A stretch of DNA of 64,000 bases from Metabacillus litoralis (GTDB lineage: Bacteria > Bacillota > Bacilli > Bacillales > Bacillaceae), in assembly GCF_007994985.1 (NCBI RefSeq), contig NZ_VOQF01000013.1, forward strand, positions 60,589-124,588. The letters are read 5' to 3'. Below are positions 17,107-26,152 of the stretch, piece by piece (the stretch's first letter is position 1; every line of letters begins with the position of its first letter). The notes beneath the pieces were generated by a model. The model ran no database searches. It was not told where the DNA came from and was given only the letters and a program-made list of their open reading frames with translations. Both the position numbers and the translations under genes were made by a program.

Positions 17107-17568
17107 TTATTCTTCTTCTTTAGGAGTTCTTACAACTAATACATCACATTTCGCATATCTTAAAATGTTTTCAGATACACTTCCAACTAAAATACGTTCA
17201 ACTGCATTCATACCGGTTGCACCACAAACAATTAAATCTGCTTGATATTGTGGAGCTATTTCTTTGGATATCTTTGTTTTAGGTGAACCAAATTTTATGA
17301 TTGCTTCTACCTGTTCTAATCCCATTTCTTTAGCGGTTTGCTGATAGCTTTCTAAAAGCTCTTTAGCAGATTTTTCTGCATTTTCTACAATTGATGTATC
17401 AGCGTACAAGCCGTAAGTGGAAACCGTTAATTCACGAGAATCGATGATGTTACAAAGTATAAGTTTTGCTGAATTTCTCTTTGCAATATTTATTGCCTTT
17501 TTAAAGGCCCATTCCGCCTCTGCGGAACCGTCAATTGCAACAAGGATTTTCTCATAGACCATATTCAT
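17107..17568 (-). CDS. Universal stress protein (UspA family)
   Basis: A 153-residue UspA-type protein: YEKILVAIDGSAEAEWAFKK at the start and the ATP-binding signature GATGMNAVERILVGSVSEN (G-2x-G-9x-G-S/T) near the C-terminus, both intact, so it should bind ATP. Of three in-frame ATG codons after AAAGGAGAG, the one at 17568 has the best spacing (MNMVYEK). It lies behind two inverted repeats (17595-17613, 17675-17711), suggesting dedicated regulation. The exact physiological role of such proteins is not established. Confidence 0.88.
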   Translation of the reverse strand: MNMVYEKILVAIDGSAEAEWAFKKAINIAKRNSAKLILCNIIDSRELTVSTYGLYADTSIVENAEKSAKELLESYQQTAKEMGLEQVEAIIKFGSPKTKISKEIAPQYQADLIVCGATGMNAVERILVGSVSENILRYAKCDVLVVRTPKEEE

Positions 17569-17594
17569 GATCATCTCTCCTTTAAGATCCAAAT

Positions 17595-17613
17595 ATAGGT
17601 AATCTCTACCTAT
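17595..17613. promoter_or_regulatory. 7-bp inverted repeat in usp leader
   Basis: ATAGGTA (17595-17601) and TACCTAT (17607-17613) around a five-base spacer, 27 bases upstream of the universal stress protein start. It could be a small operator or a leader hairpin. No regulator family is recognised. Confidence 0.3.
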
Positions 17614-17674
17614 GACTTAATCTTAACGTGGAATTGAAAAGAAAACGGTGATATTTGTCACTTATAGGAAAAAA

Positions 17675-17711
17675 TATTTAGTTTACATAAAATTATTATG
17701 TAAACTAAATA
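17675..17711. promoter_or_regulatory. 16-bp perfect palindrome upstream of usp
   Basis: Two perfect 16-base arms (17675-17690 and 17696-17711) around a five-base loop; the arms carry TTTAGTTTACATAA and its complement. It lies about 107 bases upstream of the usp start and next to, but separate from, the terminator at 17713-17744. It could be an operator for a dimeric repressor or part of a long transcript-end hairpin. Confidence 0.45.
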
Positions 17712-17712
17712 A

Positions 17713-17744
17713 AAAAGGAACTAGCTCTTTAACCAGTTCCTTTT
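17713..17744 (-). terminator. Terminator of the DUF5667 gene
   Basis: AAAAGGAACT (17713-17722) and AGTTCCTTTT (17735-17744), 10-bp stem with further loop pairing; T-rich on the minus strand, 13 bases after the DUF5667 stop. Confidence 0.7.
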
Positions 17745-17757
17745 CGTTAGCCTATTT

Positions 17758-18894
17758 TTATTCCTTTTTATCGTTACCTTTAGTGTTTTCCTTTTTTTCT
17801 TTTGCTTCTTGTTGTTTTTGTTCAGCTTTAAGGTTAACTTTTTCTTTAGCTTCTTTTTTAGGCTCTTCTGTTTTTGTTACTTTTTCACGTTTTGGTTGCT
17901 CAATTTTCACTCTATTTTCCTCTTGTTTTTTGATTTCCTTTTGTATCTTTTCTTTTTTTGTTGCTTTTGTATTTTCATTAACAGTTGTAGTTTGTGTTGA
18001 GATTGCTTGATCCTCTTGAAGGTCTTCTGTTTTCAATTGTTCAACATTTTCTTCATCATTTTCAATTGTTACTTCTTCCACTCTTTCTTCAGATTCTTCT
18101 ATACTATTTTCTTGAATTTCTTCATTTACATCAGCATCTTCAGTTCTTTGTTTCTTTGTAGTTAATTTTTCTAATTTTTTATTGATCTTCTTTTCAAGCT
18201 TTTCTTGAGCTTTCACAATATTCTTCTGGATAGCTTCTTTTGCTTTTGGATTTTCTACCTTTTCAAGAACAGCAGTTAGTGCAAGTATGTTTGCAGATAA
18301 TTTTGCTTCAAGTTCAGTACGAATTGAATCAATCGAATCATCATTCTCATTTACATCTTTTTCAGTTTCATTAATATTATCTTCTTCACTTGTAACGGTA
18401 TCTTCAGTTTTTTCTATGTTTTCTTCTATTAAAGAATCTTCTTCTAATTCTTCAGCGCCTTCTAGTTTCTCAAGCGCTTCCTCTTGTTTCTGGATTGCTT
18501 TTTCAAGAACTTCTTCTGCTAGTTCGTATTCTCCTTGTATTAATAACTGTTCTGCTTCTTTAATGCGTTCTTCTGCAAATTCAGCGAGTAAAGCAGCTTC
18601 TTTATCATCACTAAATGTTAATGCAAGCTTTACATTTTCCATCATCTTCTTCGCAAAGTAGAAAAAATCACTTGGAATTAATGATGGTTCCTCAGTAGAA
18701 ACTTCTTCCTCAATTTCTGCCACTATATTTTCTGTGCCTTCTTCAACAGTCTCATTTTGTTCAAGTGTTTGTTCTGTTTGAACGATTTCTTCAGGTGACG
18801 TTTCGGCAAATACTGAACTAGTTCCAATAGAAAAAGTTAGTACCGTAGCAAGCGCAGTTGTTGATAAAACATTTCGAACATTTGTGTTAATCAT
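17758..18894 (-). CDS. Secreted Glu/Lys-rich DUF5667 protein
   Basis: A 378-residue exported protein. A signal peptide covers about residues 1-30 (SIGTSSVFAETS). A DUF5667 domain follows at about 75-135: PSDFFYFAKKMMENVKLAL and LAEFAEERIKEAEQLL, with QKQEEALEKLE. The remaining two thirds are low-complexity, highly charged helix (runs of Glu, Lys and Thr), likely coiled coil or extended, with a strongly basic end ENTKGNDKKE that could bind wall polymers. The many opposite-strand frames here are shadows of this biased composition. Function of the family is unknown. Confidence 0.8.
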   Translation of the reverse strand: MINTNVRNVLSTTALATVLTFSIGTSSVFAETSPEEIVQTEQTLEQNETVEEGTENIVAEIEEEVSTEEPSLIPSDFFYFAKKMMENVKLALTFSDDKEAALLAEFAEERIKEAEQLLIQGEYELAEEVLEKAIQKQEEALEKLEGAEELEEDSLIEENIEKTEDTVTSEEDNINETEKDVNENDDSIDSIRTELEAKLSANILALTAVLEKVENPKAKEAIQKNIVKAQEKLEKKINKKLEKLTTKKQRTEDADVNEEIQENSIEESEERVEEVTIENDEENVEQLKTEDLQEDQAISTQTTTVNENTKATKKEKIQKEIKKQEENRVKIEQPKREKVTKTEEPKKEAKEKVNLKAEQKQQEAKEKKENTKGNDKKE

Positions 18895-19182
18895 TAGAGA
18901 TCCTCCTGGTAAATTAAATTTAAGATGAGTACGTATTTTGTAGATTAAATGATTACATGTCGAAAAAACGAAATGAATCCACCCTTCCGTTTTACTAACA
19001 TGAGAACCTTTATATAGCTACGATGAGTCTTACAGTTTTTTTGTCTGTAGGTTAAAAAAATTCCTAATAGATATATTTACCATTCAACCTATTTATTAAG
19101 GGATGTAAGTGTTTACTAGAAAAAGTTATGATGGAAACACAGATTTAATAGTAATAAGAATACAAAGGGGAGTTGGTGTTTT

Positions 19183-19610
19183 TTGAAGAAGTCGATTATT
19201 GCGGCAATTGCTTCAATTTGTATTGTAACAACAGGTTTTACTTCACACGAATCTGCCCATGAGTAAACATATAAAGTTCAAACAGGAGTTTCATTATGGG
19301 AAATTACTTCGCTGAAAGGACTGACGATTAATCAAATAAAAACATATAATCATTTATCATTTAACATTATTTATGTTGGACAAGTTTTACAACAATTAAC
19401 AGAAATCTAATACCTACTAAAACAGTTACTACACCTTAAAAAGGTGATATTGTTTCCTTTTCAACAACTGCACCAGGACAAACACATGAAGGGATTACTA
19501 TTGGAGATAATAAAATTTATACATGTAGGCTCTACAGGAGTTACACTTGCTGATATGACAAACAGTTATTTAGAAGCCACGATATTTAGGTGTTAAAACA
19601 GTCCAATTAA
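19183..19610 (+). pseudogene. Decayed LysM + NlpC/P60 cell-wall endopeptidase
   Basis: Starts TTG KKSIIAAIASICIVTTGF, an export signal, after GGGGAG. A stop follows (codon 28), then TYKVQTGVSLWEITSLKGL and NIIYVGQVLQQLTEI, clearly one LysM repeat. After another stop and frame changes come KKGDIVSFSTTAPGQTHEGI, HVGSTGVTLADMTNSY and YLGVKTV, the C-terminal half of an NlpC/P60 domain. The segment with the catalytic Cys is missing. It is the remnant of a D,L-endopeptidase of the CwlS/LytF kind and cannot give an active enzyme. Confidence 0.8.
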
Positions 19611-19612
19611 AT

Positions 19613-19660
19613 AAAAGGGACAGTCTAGCTAAAATATGGTAAGAGCTAAATCTGTCCTTT
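19613..19660 (+). terminator. Terminator after the LysM/NlpC remnant
   Basis: GGACAG (19618-19623) and CTGTCC (19652-19657), with TAGCT/AGCTA pairing inside, flanked by AAAA and TTTTTT. It has survived the decay of the gene in front of it and may also serve the convergent lipoprotein gene. Confidence 0.6.
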
Positions 19661-19666
19661 TTTGCT

Positions 19667-20071
19667 TTAGTTAAATTTCACGATTGTCTTTTGTCCGGAT
19701 TCATCATCTTCTGTGTATGAAAAAGTAAGGGTATCTCCTTCTTTAAAAGTTGAATATTGTTTTTGGGCTTCCTCTGATAATTGAAATGCACTTGTCTGGC
19801 CATTCATTTCTAGTTCAATTGAATGTGGATCTATTTGCCCAACTAATACACCAGTTCCCACAGTTACAGCAGGTTCATTAGAATTAGTTGTAGATCTTTC
19901 TTTTTCTTCTTTAGAATTTTCCTGTGTTGCAGCTTCTGAGCTTCCACTAGATGATTCATTTGTAACAACTTCAGTAGAATCATTTGCGCTTCCCTTTTCA
20001 GTACCACATCCTGTTAAAAAAGTAAAAATTAAAGCTGTACTCATAATTACTAGCCTACTTTTACATATCAT
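19667..20071 (-). CDS. Small lipoprotein, unknown function
   Basis: A 134-residue exported lipoprotein: hydrophobic signal with lipobox FLTGC (Cys at about 22), a Ser/Glu/Asn-rich linker of about 45 residues, then a compact C-terminal domain GTGVLVGQIDPHSIELEMNG and FKEGDTLTFSYTEDDESG. The C-terminal part looks like a small beta-barrel of the kind seen in many Bacillus lipoproteins. AAAGGAG precedes the ATG. No neighbour suggests a role. Confidence 0.7.
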   Translation of the reverse strand: MICKSRLVIMSTALIFTFLTGCGTEKGSANDSTEVVTNESSSGSSEAATQENSKEEKERSTTNSNEPAVTVGTGVLVGQIDPHSIELEMNGQTSAFQLSEEAQKQYSTFKEGDTLTFSYTEDDESGQKTIVKFN

Positions 20072-20259
20072 TAACTAATTCTCCTTTATTGAAAGTATTT
20101 TCTATTTCATCTATTAAGTCGTAAATATGGACGGAATTGTTACATTTCCGCTTATTAAATACGCTACTTTGAATAAAATACCATCATATTGAGGAATATA
20201 TTTTATTAGAGGTATGCAATTATTATCTGTTTTGTATTCATTTCCTTTGGAGGCCCTTC

Positions 20260-21108
20260 ATGGTTAAAAAAAACATACTGAATCAAAATTCAATCCCTTT
20301 TTTCATACTGATGATTATTCATCTCGGGATGATTGTGAATTTAATGATAAAAAAGAAAGGGAAAATATATTGGTTTGTTTTATTATCAAATATTGGCTTT
20401 GCTTATGTTTTTGAATTCATTGTATTAAACATATTTCAAGCATATAAATATAAACCCGCCATTTTAAAAAAATCTGCTCTTGATAATATTTTTGGTGCGA
20501 TATTGTCTCAAGCACTATTTATTCCAATAACTGCAACCTTTTTAACAGCAACAAGTGTAAATTGGTTTGGCAAATTAGCGTTTACGATCTATTTCTATTT
20601 AATTGAGCATCTTTTTATAAAGTTAAAAGTATATAAATTATATTGGTGGAGACCTAGGTATACCTTTTTATTACTTCCAGTAGCATTTACTATTAGTGAT
20701 TTAATGAAATCTGCTCTAGAAAAAAACAAAAAATGGGCTGGAAATGTAGTCCACTATCTTTCGCTTGTTGTGGTTAGTATTACAATTTTGTTTGTTCCAG
20801 CCACAATGCGGAAAATTCGTTATGGAATTGGTTTTTATCATTCATGGAAGGAACATTTTATCTTAGCACCACTATATAGTTTTTACATTTCCTTTGTTGT
20901 TTTTATGAACTCAGAGAAATCTGGAATGGTTCAAAAATTTAAAACACTTTTGATTTTGTGTTTTACTGATTATTTATTATGTTACATGAAGATCCTTAAA
21001 ACTAATTTACAACATATTTTAATAAGGATTTTATTTCATTCTTTTATAATTTCCTTCTCTAATTTTATTAAAGGAAAAATTAAGAGACAGACCCAAAATA
21101 TTCATTAG
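20260..21108 (+). CDS. Hypothetical multi-pass membrane protein, 282 aa
   Basis: Starts at ATG 20260 after TTGGAGG. About seven hydrophobic segments are spread over the whole length. A central stretch, IFGAILSQALFIPITATFLT, is followed by FTIYFYLIEHLFIKLKVYKL and YWWRPRYTFLLLPVAF, a pattern I have seen in uncharacterised Bacillaceae membrane proteins, but I cannot name the family. The C-terminal 60 residues are less regular and might contain sequence change. The gene converges on the SUV3-like helicase gene. Confidence 0.6.
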   Translation: MVKKNILNQNSIPFFILMIIHLGMIVNLMIKKKGKIYWFVLLSNIGFAYVFEFIVLNIFQAYKYKPAILKKSALDNIFGAILSQALFIPITATFLTATSVNWFGKLAFTIYFYLIEHLFIKLKVYKLYWWRPRYTFLLLPVAFTISDLMKSALEKNKKWAGNVVHYLSLVVVSITILFVPATMRKIRYGIGFYHSWKEHFILAPLYSFYISFVVFMNSEKSGMVQKFKTLLILCFTDYLLCYMKILKTNLQHILIRILFHSFIISFSNFIKGKIKRQTQNIH

Positions 21109-21129
21109 GTTTGCCTCTCATCATATCTA

Positions 21130-23622
21130 TTATTTTTTTCGATCATTACGTTCAAAATGGCATTCGTTACAAACGGCAAATTTAAATCGCGGGTGAAGAC
21201 TTTTACCACATATTTTACAGCCTTTTTTTGTTACTTGTATGCCTGACTTCAGGTTTTCATGAATGTGATCACTTATTTCTTCACGAATTCGTTCCCAATA
21301 ATGAGCCTCTGTACTTTTTCCTAGCTTGTAAAGAAATAACAAATGAAGACCAACTGATTTGTAAGATAATTCTAGCTCTTCAAGGCTGGATTCTTTAATT
21401 AGTGGATCAGGTAATTCTTGGCCATCTATAATTGCTTCTAGCTTATTCTTCCATTGAAGTCTTAGAGATGGCTCGTTTGATGAAAATGGTAAATGTAAAA
21501 ATCCATACAAGTCAGCAACAGAGAGTTTTGCTTCAATGATTGTATCTTCGACCATCTCATATAATAGTTTTTCTTCTGATAAAGATGCTTTTTTTGTTCC
21601 CATTGGACTTTTAAACTGGTCCCAAAGATAAAAAAATAGGCCCAGTTTTCGTGAATACTTTTGAAACCTTTCTAAAACAGTTGTGGTAGGAGCAATCGCA
21701 AATCCTTGTAATGGTGTATCTTCTTGCTCTAGAAGGCGAGTCATTGTGCGAACATTATGTGTAAAAGCGACTTTACCAACGTTGTATATGCCCTTTCGCC
21801 CAGCTCTACCTGCTATTTGTTTTATTTCTTGTGAGGTTAAATATCTTCTTCTTGTACCATCAAATTTATCGTTTTCCAAAAAGACAATACGTCTTATCGG
21901 TAGATTTAAGCCCATGCCGATCGCGTCAGTTGCAACAATGACCGTTGTTTCCCCATCTATAAATCGCAACATTTGTTTTTTTCTCGTTTCAGGAGGCATA
22001 CTTCCGTAGATCATACTAACTTGACGTCCGGATCGTTGTAATTCAGATGCAGTTTCAAGTACTCTTTTTCTTGAAAAACAAACAATTGCATCTCCTTTCC
22101 GAGTTTGATTTAATTTGAACAGAGTTGGTTCAACCTCTAAAGGAATATCTCTATAGTATTCATGAATTTCAATATGAGAATTCCCCAGCACCTCTAATAT
22201 CATAGGTTTAGCATTAAAGCTGCAAATAATATGAACTTCTTTTGCATTGGCTTTAGTTATCGCTTTATACCACGAAAACCCACGATCTTTATCAGCAATC
22301 ATTTGGGATTCATCAATTACAATCACTTCATAAGGATCTTTTTCATGAAACATTTCAACAGTGCAGGCGATATGTCTTGCATCATGTACGAACTTCTCTT
22401 CTTCCCCTGTTTTTAGTGAGCATGGTATTCCTTCTTCATTTAATCGCTCATAAATCTCAAAAGCCAATAAGCGTAGTGGAGCTAAATAAATTCCACTAGC
22501 TGCTTCTTTCATTTTTTGAATTGCTTGATATGTTTTGCCTGTATTTGTTTCACCAACATGAAGGATATATTGAATATTTCGTCCTGCAGGTGGATAGTAC
22601 TCTCTTCCAAAAATATCTTCAATCATTCGGGATTCTTCTTCTTTTCGACGCTTAATTGTCTCTAGTTCTTCAACTACTCTTTGCTCTCTATCCGACAAAT
22701 CTTTATCAAATATTTCTTGATGAACAGCTAAATCGAATGGGATGTCGATTAACTTTATTAAATCAGTTACATGTTCCTCCATTATATCAGAAAAAAATTC
22801 TTCACTAAGATCATCGAACGGCTGAAATGCAACTTCTTTAATTAAAGAAATCGGTAATGTCTCTTGATAGGTATTATAATAATCATCAAAGACATGTGGT
22901 GATAAATGCTCCATTAACCAGTTAGGTCCAAAATCAAATAAATAGCTTGAAATGACTCCTTCATATTTTTCAGCAATATGCTCTTCATAATGATGTCTAC
23001 CATATGCTGACTCCGCTTCTTCTGATAAATAGTCCGAAAATACAGCATTGTCAGAAGATAAAATGATTCCTTTTTTCTCAATTTCAATGGCAAGCTGAGA
23101 ACCAACTAAATACCGAACATACAAATATAGCTCTTCATAGTTAGCACCAAGTAGTTGGTCGATATAATATTCAAGTTTTGAAACGAATTTTTTTCTTAAT
23201 TCTCGTTGATCTTGTAGTTTCATTCTTTCTTCGTAAGCTATTCTTGCATCTTTATGCTTTTGCTCCCACTCAGTAGCTTTATCAGCATAAAGTGAATCAA
23301 GCCATCCTACAACATCAAATACTTCAATATCTCTTATGTCATTTCGAAACATTTGATTTATTAGCTTTTTACTAATCCCTTCTACGTCATAGCCTTTTTG
23401 TGCTAAATATTGCTTTTTCTCAGCATTTGAAGCATGACTTGCTGCTGTGTTAAGCCAAGAATTTAACCATAACTGGTCTATATATTGTGTACGTTCTCTT
23501 AAATATTGTTCGTAAGATATGTGATTTTCTCTTGTTTCTAAAAATTTGTATATATCATCTAAAACTAATGATTTAGTTCGTTCAATCGCTTTTAAATAGT
23601 GATTTTGTAAAATCTCTTTCAT
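21130..23622 (-). CDS. SUV3-like ATP-dependent RNA helicase
   Basis: An 830-residue superfamily 2 helicase. The N-terminal 340 residues are helical with a charged linker. Motif I is GETNTGKT (about 356-363), motif II DESQM (about 435), SFNAKP lies in the motif III region, and motif VI is QIAGRAGRKG after VATDAIGMGLNLP. A C-terminal zinc-ribbon-like segment carries CKICGKSLHP and VCNECHFER. The order matches SUV3 and its Bacillus relatives, which unwind RNA and may work with nucleases. Single gene; AGGAG precedes the ATG. Its RNA target is unknown. Confidence 0.88.
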   Translation of the reverse strand: MKEILQNHYLKAIERTKSLVLDDIYKFLETRENHISYEQYLRERTQYIDQLWLNSWLNTAASHASNAEKKQYLAQKGYDVEGISKKLINQMFRNDIRDIEVFDVVGWLDSLYADKATEWEQKHKDARIAYEERMKLQDQRELRKKFVSKLEYYIDQLLGANYEELYLYVRYLVGSQLAIEIEKKGIILSSDNAVFSDYLSEEAESAYGRHHYEEHIAEKYEGVISSYLFDFGPNWLMEHLSPHVFDDYYNTYQETLPISLIKEVAFQPFDDLSEEFFSDIMEEHVTDLIKLIDIPFDLAVHQEIFDKDLSDREQRVVEELETIKRRKEEESRMIEDIFGREYYPPAGRNIQYILHVGETNTGKTYQAIQKMKEAASGIYLAPLRLLAFEIYERLNEEGIPCSLKTGEEEKFVHDARHIACTVEMFHEKDPYEVIVIDESQMIADKDRGFSWYKAITKANAKEVHIICSFNAKPMILEVLGNSHIEIHEYYRDIPLEVEPTLFKLNQTRKGDAIVCFSRKRVLETASELQRSGRQVSMIYGSMPPETRKKQMLRFIDGETTVIVATDAIGMGLNLPIRRIVFLENDKFDGTRRRYLTSQEIKQIAGRAGRKGIYNVGKVAFTHNVRTMTRLLEQEDTPLQGFAIAPTTTVLERFQKYSRKLGLFFYLWDQFKSPMGTKKASLSEEKLLYEMVEDTIIEAKLSVADLYGFLHLPFSSNEPSLRLQWKNKLEAIIDGQELPDPLIKESSLEELELSYKSVGLHLLFLYKLGKSTEAHYWERIREEISDHIHENLKSGIQVTKKGCKICGKSLHPRFKFAVCNECHFERNDRKK

Positions 23623-23665
23623 TTTAAAACTCCTCTTAGATAAGTACTTTTCTTTTATTTGTTAT

Positions 23666-23808
23666 GGCTGGTTTTATATTTTTTGTTACTTGAAGGGATA
23701 CACAGCACTATATAATGTCTAGTGCATTATTTTCTTTAATAGTACCTATTATGGATTGAAAACACCGGTTCTGTAAGATAATTAGGAACCTTTTTTCAAA
23801 AAAGAGTC
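23666..23808 (+). repeat. MITE-like repeat, copy C (degenerate)
   Basis: The most diverged of three related intergenic elements (others at 27958 and 53961). It begins GGCTGGTTTTATATTTTTTG, carries the internal core CAGCACTATATAATGTCTAG, and ends AAAAAAGAGTC, the degenerate complement of its start. Same orientation as the others. Flanking duplication not clear. The interval 23623-23937 otherwise holds no gene. Confidence 0.55.
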
Positions 23809-23937
23809 TTAGTTAGTATATAGTTTCTATTAAATACAATGAAACATGTATGTCATATTTAGCTAAGGCATTTGAAAGAGAAATACCCCAAAATCTTATT
23901 TCTTCTATAAGAAAGTGAGGTATGAATTATAACTTAT

Positions 23938-24555
23938 TTACCTTTTTAAAAGCTCAATAAAATGAGATAGTATTCTAGCTGTTAAACCCCAAATTACTTT
24001 GTTTTCATATTGATAAAAAATTTCATCCATTTTTCGAGTTTGCCAATTATAGTTTCTGCCTCCTGGAATTAAATCAAAAGGAAAATCCTCTTCTGGCTCT
24101 AGCTTTGTATGTACATGATAAACGTCGGGTTTCGTATTTAGAAAAAAAGTCAATGGAACAGTAAAAGTTTCCTGGACCTCAGATTTATTGGGATTTATGC
24201 TGTTAAAATCATTAATTAAACCAACAAATGGATAAACAATCATTCCATAAGGTGAAAGCAGAAAATCAATTGGGTAAACATCTGTTATTTGCTCTTGTGT
24301 GATACCAAGCTCTTCTGTTGTTTCCCTTACAGCCGTATCTAGAAATGATTGATCCTGCTTATCCATTCTACCACCAGGGAAACAAATTTCCCCAGGCTGT
24401 CTTCTTAGCTCTTGAGAACGCACCTCAAATAAAATATGTATGTCATTGTTTACTTTTAGAATTGGCAAAAGTACAGCATATTTCGAAAACCTCTCATTAC
24501 CAAGAAAAGAAGGTGTATGTAACTGTACCTTATTGAGGATATCGCTTAATTCCAT
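23938..24555 (-). CDS. NUDIX hydrolase, CoA pyrophosphatase (NudL-like)
   Basis: Predicted to split CoA and its derivatives into 3',5'-ADP and phosphopantetheine. The NudL/UPF0035 signature LRRQPGEICFPGGRMD directly precedes the Nudix box, whose GRMDKQDQSFLD and AVRETTEELGI give the G-5x-E-like, R-E-x-x-E-E pattern; the Glu ligands are intact. The C-terminal VIWGLTARILSHFIELL is typical. In-frame starts at 24564 (GTG), 24561 and 24555 compete; GAGG favours ATG 24555. Single gene. Paralogous NUDIX gene at 34309 belongs to a different branch. Confidence 0.85.
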   Translation of the reverse strand: MELSDILNKVQLHTPSFLGNERFSKYAVLLPILKVNNDIHILFEVRSQELRRQPGEICFPGGRMDKQDQSFLDTAVRETTEELGITQEQITDVYPIDFLLSPYGMIVYPFVGLINDFNSINPNKSEVQETFTVPLTFFLNTKPDVYHVHTKLEPEEDFPFDLIPGGRNYNWQTRKMDEIFYQYENKVIWGLTARILSHFIELLKR

Positions 24556-24645
24556 GTTCATCACCTCATACTACTTTCCTCTATCATAGCAAAAAAATGA
24601 TCACTTTGTCACAAACCTGAAACTTCCTTGCGTGTGGAACAAAGT

Positions 24646-24681
24646 TGTGAAACAAGAAAAAACGGGGCGTGACAGGCACCG
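24646..24681 (+). repeat. GTGACAGGCACC-type repeat, copy 1
   Basis: TGTGAAACAAGAAAA, then ACGGGGCGTGACAGGCACCG. Nearly identical to the copy at 40284-40319. It is half of the palindromic element seen complete at 26107-26148. An open frame that runs through it into the following gene is not a sensible gene start. Confidence 0.7.
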
Positions 24682-24727
24682 TATAAGAAACAAGCTAATG
24701 ACAAACTATAACATGAGGTGTTTAAAA

Positions 24728-25219
24728 ATGAATAAAAAGTTTCCAGTTATTTTTTTGACTTCTACAACAATAATTGGTTTGTTTTTGTTACCTTTTGCTA
24801 TTGTAAAAAGGCGGGTTAAAGATTGGATTATTGTATATTTGGTTAGTATTATTGGTAATTCTCTTTCAGATCGTTACCTTGTGTCTAAAGGGTATTTAAA
24901 ATACAAAATCAGACCTTTTCCTAGATATTTTATAATTCATTTACCTTTTGATTTTGTTCACTATCCCCTTTCTTTACTTTATTACAATCAATGGACATTA
25001 AATAGTAAGCCTATAGGTTTCATTTTAAAACTTTTACCTTTTGTTATTCCACAAGTGCTCATAGAGACTTTTGCGGCAAAGAAAACAGACTTAATTACAT
25101 GGAAAAAGGGTTGGACATGGTACCATTCATTCATTAGCTTAGTGATTAAACTTCTCTTATGTCGGTCCATCATTTCGATTATTAGAAGAGCTAGTAGAGG
25201 TCAAATTTCTATCAAGTAA
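24728..25219 (+). CDS. CBO0543-like membrane protein
   Basis: From ATG 24728 (GAGGTG at 24715-24720) the product has about 163 residues and four or five hydrophobic segments. KKGWTWYHSFISLVIKLLL near the end and RRVKDWIIVYLVSIIGNSLS near the start resemble the CBO0543 family of small Firmicute membrane proteins. An in-frame ATG at 24632 would extend the protein through the repeat at 24646-24681 and is rejected. Function unknown. A bidirectional terminator follows at 25249-25274. Confidence 0.65.
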   Translation: MNKKFPVIFLTSTTIIGLFLLPFAIVKRRVKDWIIVYLVSIIGNSLSDRYLVSKGYLKYKIRPFPRYFIIHLPFDFVHYPLSLLYYNQWTLNSKPIGFILKLLPFVIPQVLIETFAAKKTDLITWKKGWTWYHSFISLVIKLLLCRSIISIIRRASRGQISIK

Positions 25220-25248
25220 TAAAATATTCACTTTACTGGTAAATAAAA

Positions 25249-25274
25249 TGAGCATCCTAGGTTATGGATGCTCA
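25249..25274. terminator. Convergent terminator
   Basis: TGAGCATCC (25249-25257) and GGATGCTCA (25266-25274), perfect 9-bp stem between the convergent genes ending at 25219 and 25294. Confidence 0.7.
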
Positions 25275-25293
25275 CGTTAAATAATTATAAGTA

Positions 25294-25932
25294 TTAATCA
25301 AAAGTTTCTTTTATAAGATGTAACAATTCATCACGTTGGTAGCTTTCTTTAATTCCTGGTTTACTTGCTAAATAATCAAACACATCTGTTGTTGAATAAT
25401 CTTTTCTTAATCCTTTAATGATTGTAGACAGGTATGAATGTGAAGGTTTTTTCCAATCAACTTCTTTTTTATCCCACGGCGCAGTAAAAGTATAAATTGG
25501 ATAGCCAGAATCTTTTCCAAGATAAAGGATATTTCCGTACCAGGATTCCTCATTAAATACATAAGAATTCCTCTCTTGTACATCTTGGAGATTTAGTTTG
25601 AATTTTATTCCATCATTTTCTTGTTTCACGATATCCATAAATTGTTCAGTTGTGATTAAATATTTTTTACTATACGTAATACATGAAGAATCTTGATATA
25701 ATCCGATAAAGGCAACACCCTGAAAATTCCACCTTCCAGATTCTTTTGCAAAATATAATGGATGCTTTATTAAATGAATCGATTCTTTTATAGGGAGCGA
25801 TTGATCACGGCAACCTTCTTCTACCATACTAGAGCCATTAGGTTTTCCACCTTTTATGTAACATAAGAAACGATCATTATTTATGTTTGAGCCATAGCTT
25901 GCATACCAAACATATTGTTTTGGTTGTTCCAC
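25294..25932 (-). CDS. Gamma-glutamylcyclotransferase-like protein
   Basis: A 212-residue soluble protein. The N-terminal YVWYASYGSNINNDRFLCYI holds the YGSN loop that is characteristic of the gamma-glutamylcyclotransferase-like fold, followed by CRDQSLPIKESIHLIKHPLY and FQGVAFIGL. Proteins with this exact layout are widespread in Gram-positives and variously annotated; the catalytic Glu of true cyclotransferases cannot be placed with confidence. It starts at an ATG after AGGTGAG. Substrate unknown. Confidence 0.65.
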   Translation of the reverse strand: MEQPKQYVWYASYGSNINNDRFLCYIKGGKPNGSSMVEEGCRDQSLPIKESIHLIKHPLYFAKESGRWNFQGVAFIGLYQDSSCITYSKKYLITTEQFMDIVKQENDGIKFKLNLQDVQERNSYVFNEESWYGNILYLGKDSGYPIYTFTAPWDKKEVDWKKPSHSYLSTIIKGLRKDYSTTDVFDYLASKPGIKESYQRDELLHLIKETFD

Positions 25933-26106
25933 TTATTCTCACCTACTCAAAGTTTTAGTGGTTATTTGTTTTTTAGTTGAAGTATCATTTTGATGTTTGT
26001 CTGTATTCTACTATAATTACAAATTTATAGAAAATATTATACTCCTGAAAAAAAGTGAATGCACATTCTATAATCATTAATTCTGGATGTAAATAATTAA
26101 AGAAAA

Positions 26107-26148
26107 GTGCCTGTCACCACTCGACAAAAGTCGGGTGGTGACAGGCAC
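26107..26148. repeat. Palindromic GTGACAGGCACC repeat, copy 2; rnj terminator
   Basis: GTGCCTGTCACCAC (26107-26120) and GTGGTGACAGGCAC (26135-26148), plus CGAC/GTCG around an AAAA loop: an 18-bp stem with one mismatch. It begins five bases after the RNase J stop and, on the minus strand, is followed by TTTTCTTT, so it should act as its terminator. The same sequence family occurs at 24646, 40284 and 63939. Confidence 0.8.
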
Positions 26149-26152
26149 CGAA

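Noticed and set aside
17648..18661. Several plus-strand frames opposite the DUF5667 gene
   Set aside because: They are shadows of the Glu/Lys-rich coding bias on the minus strand (Ser/Phe/Leu-rich low complexity).
24632..24727. N-terminal extension of the CBO0543-like gene
   Set aside because: It runs through the GTGACAGGCACC repeat and has no ribosome binding site; ATG 24728 does.
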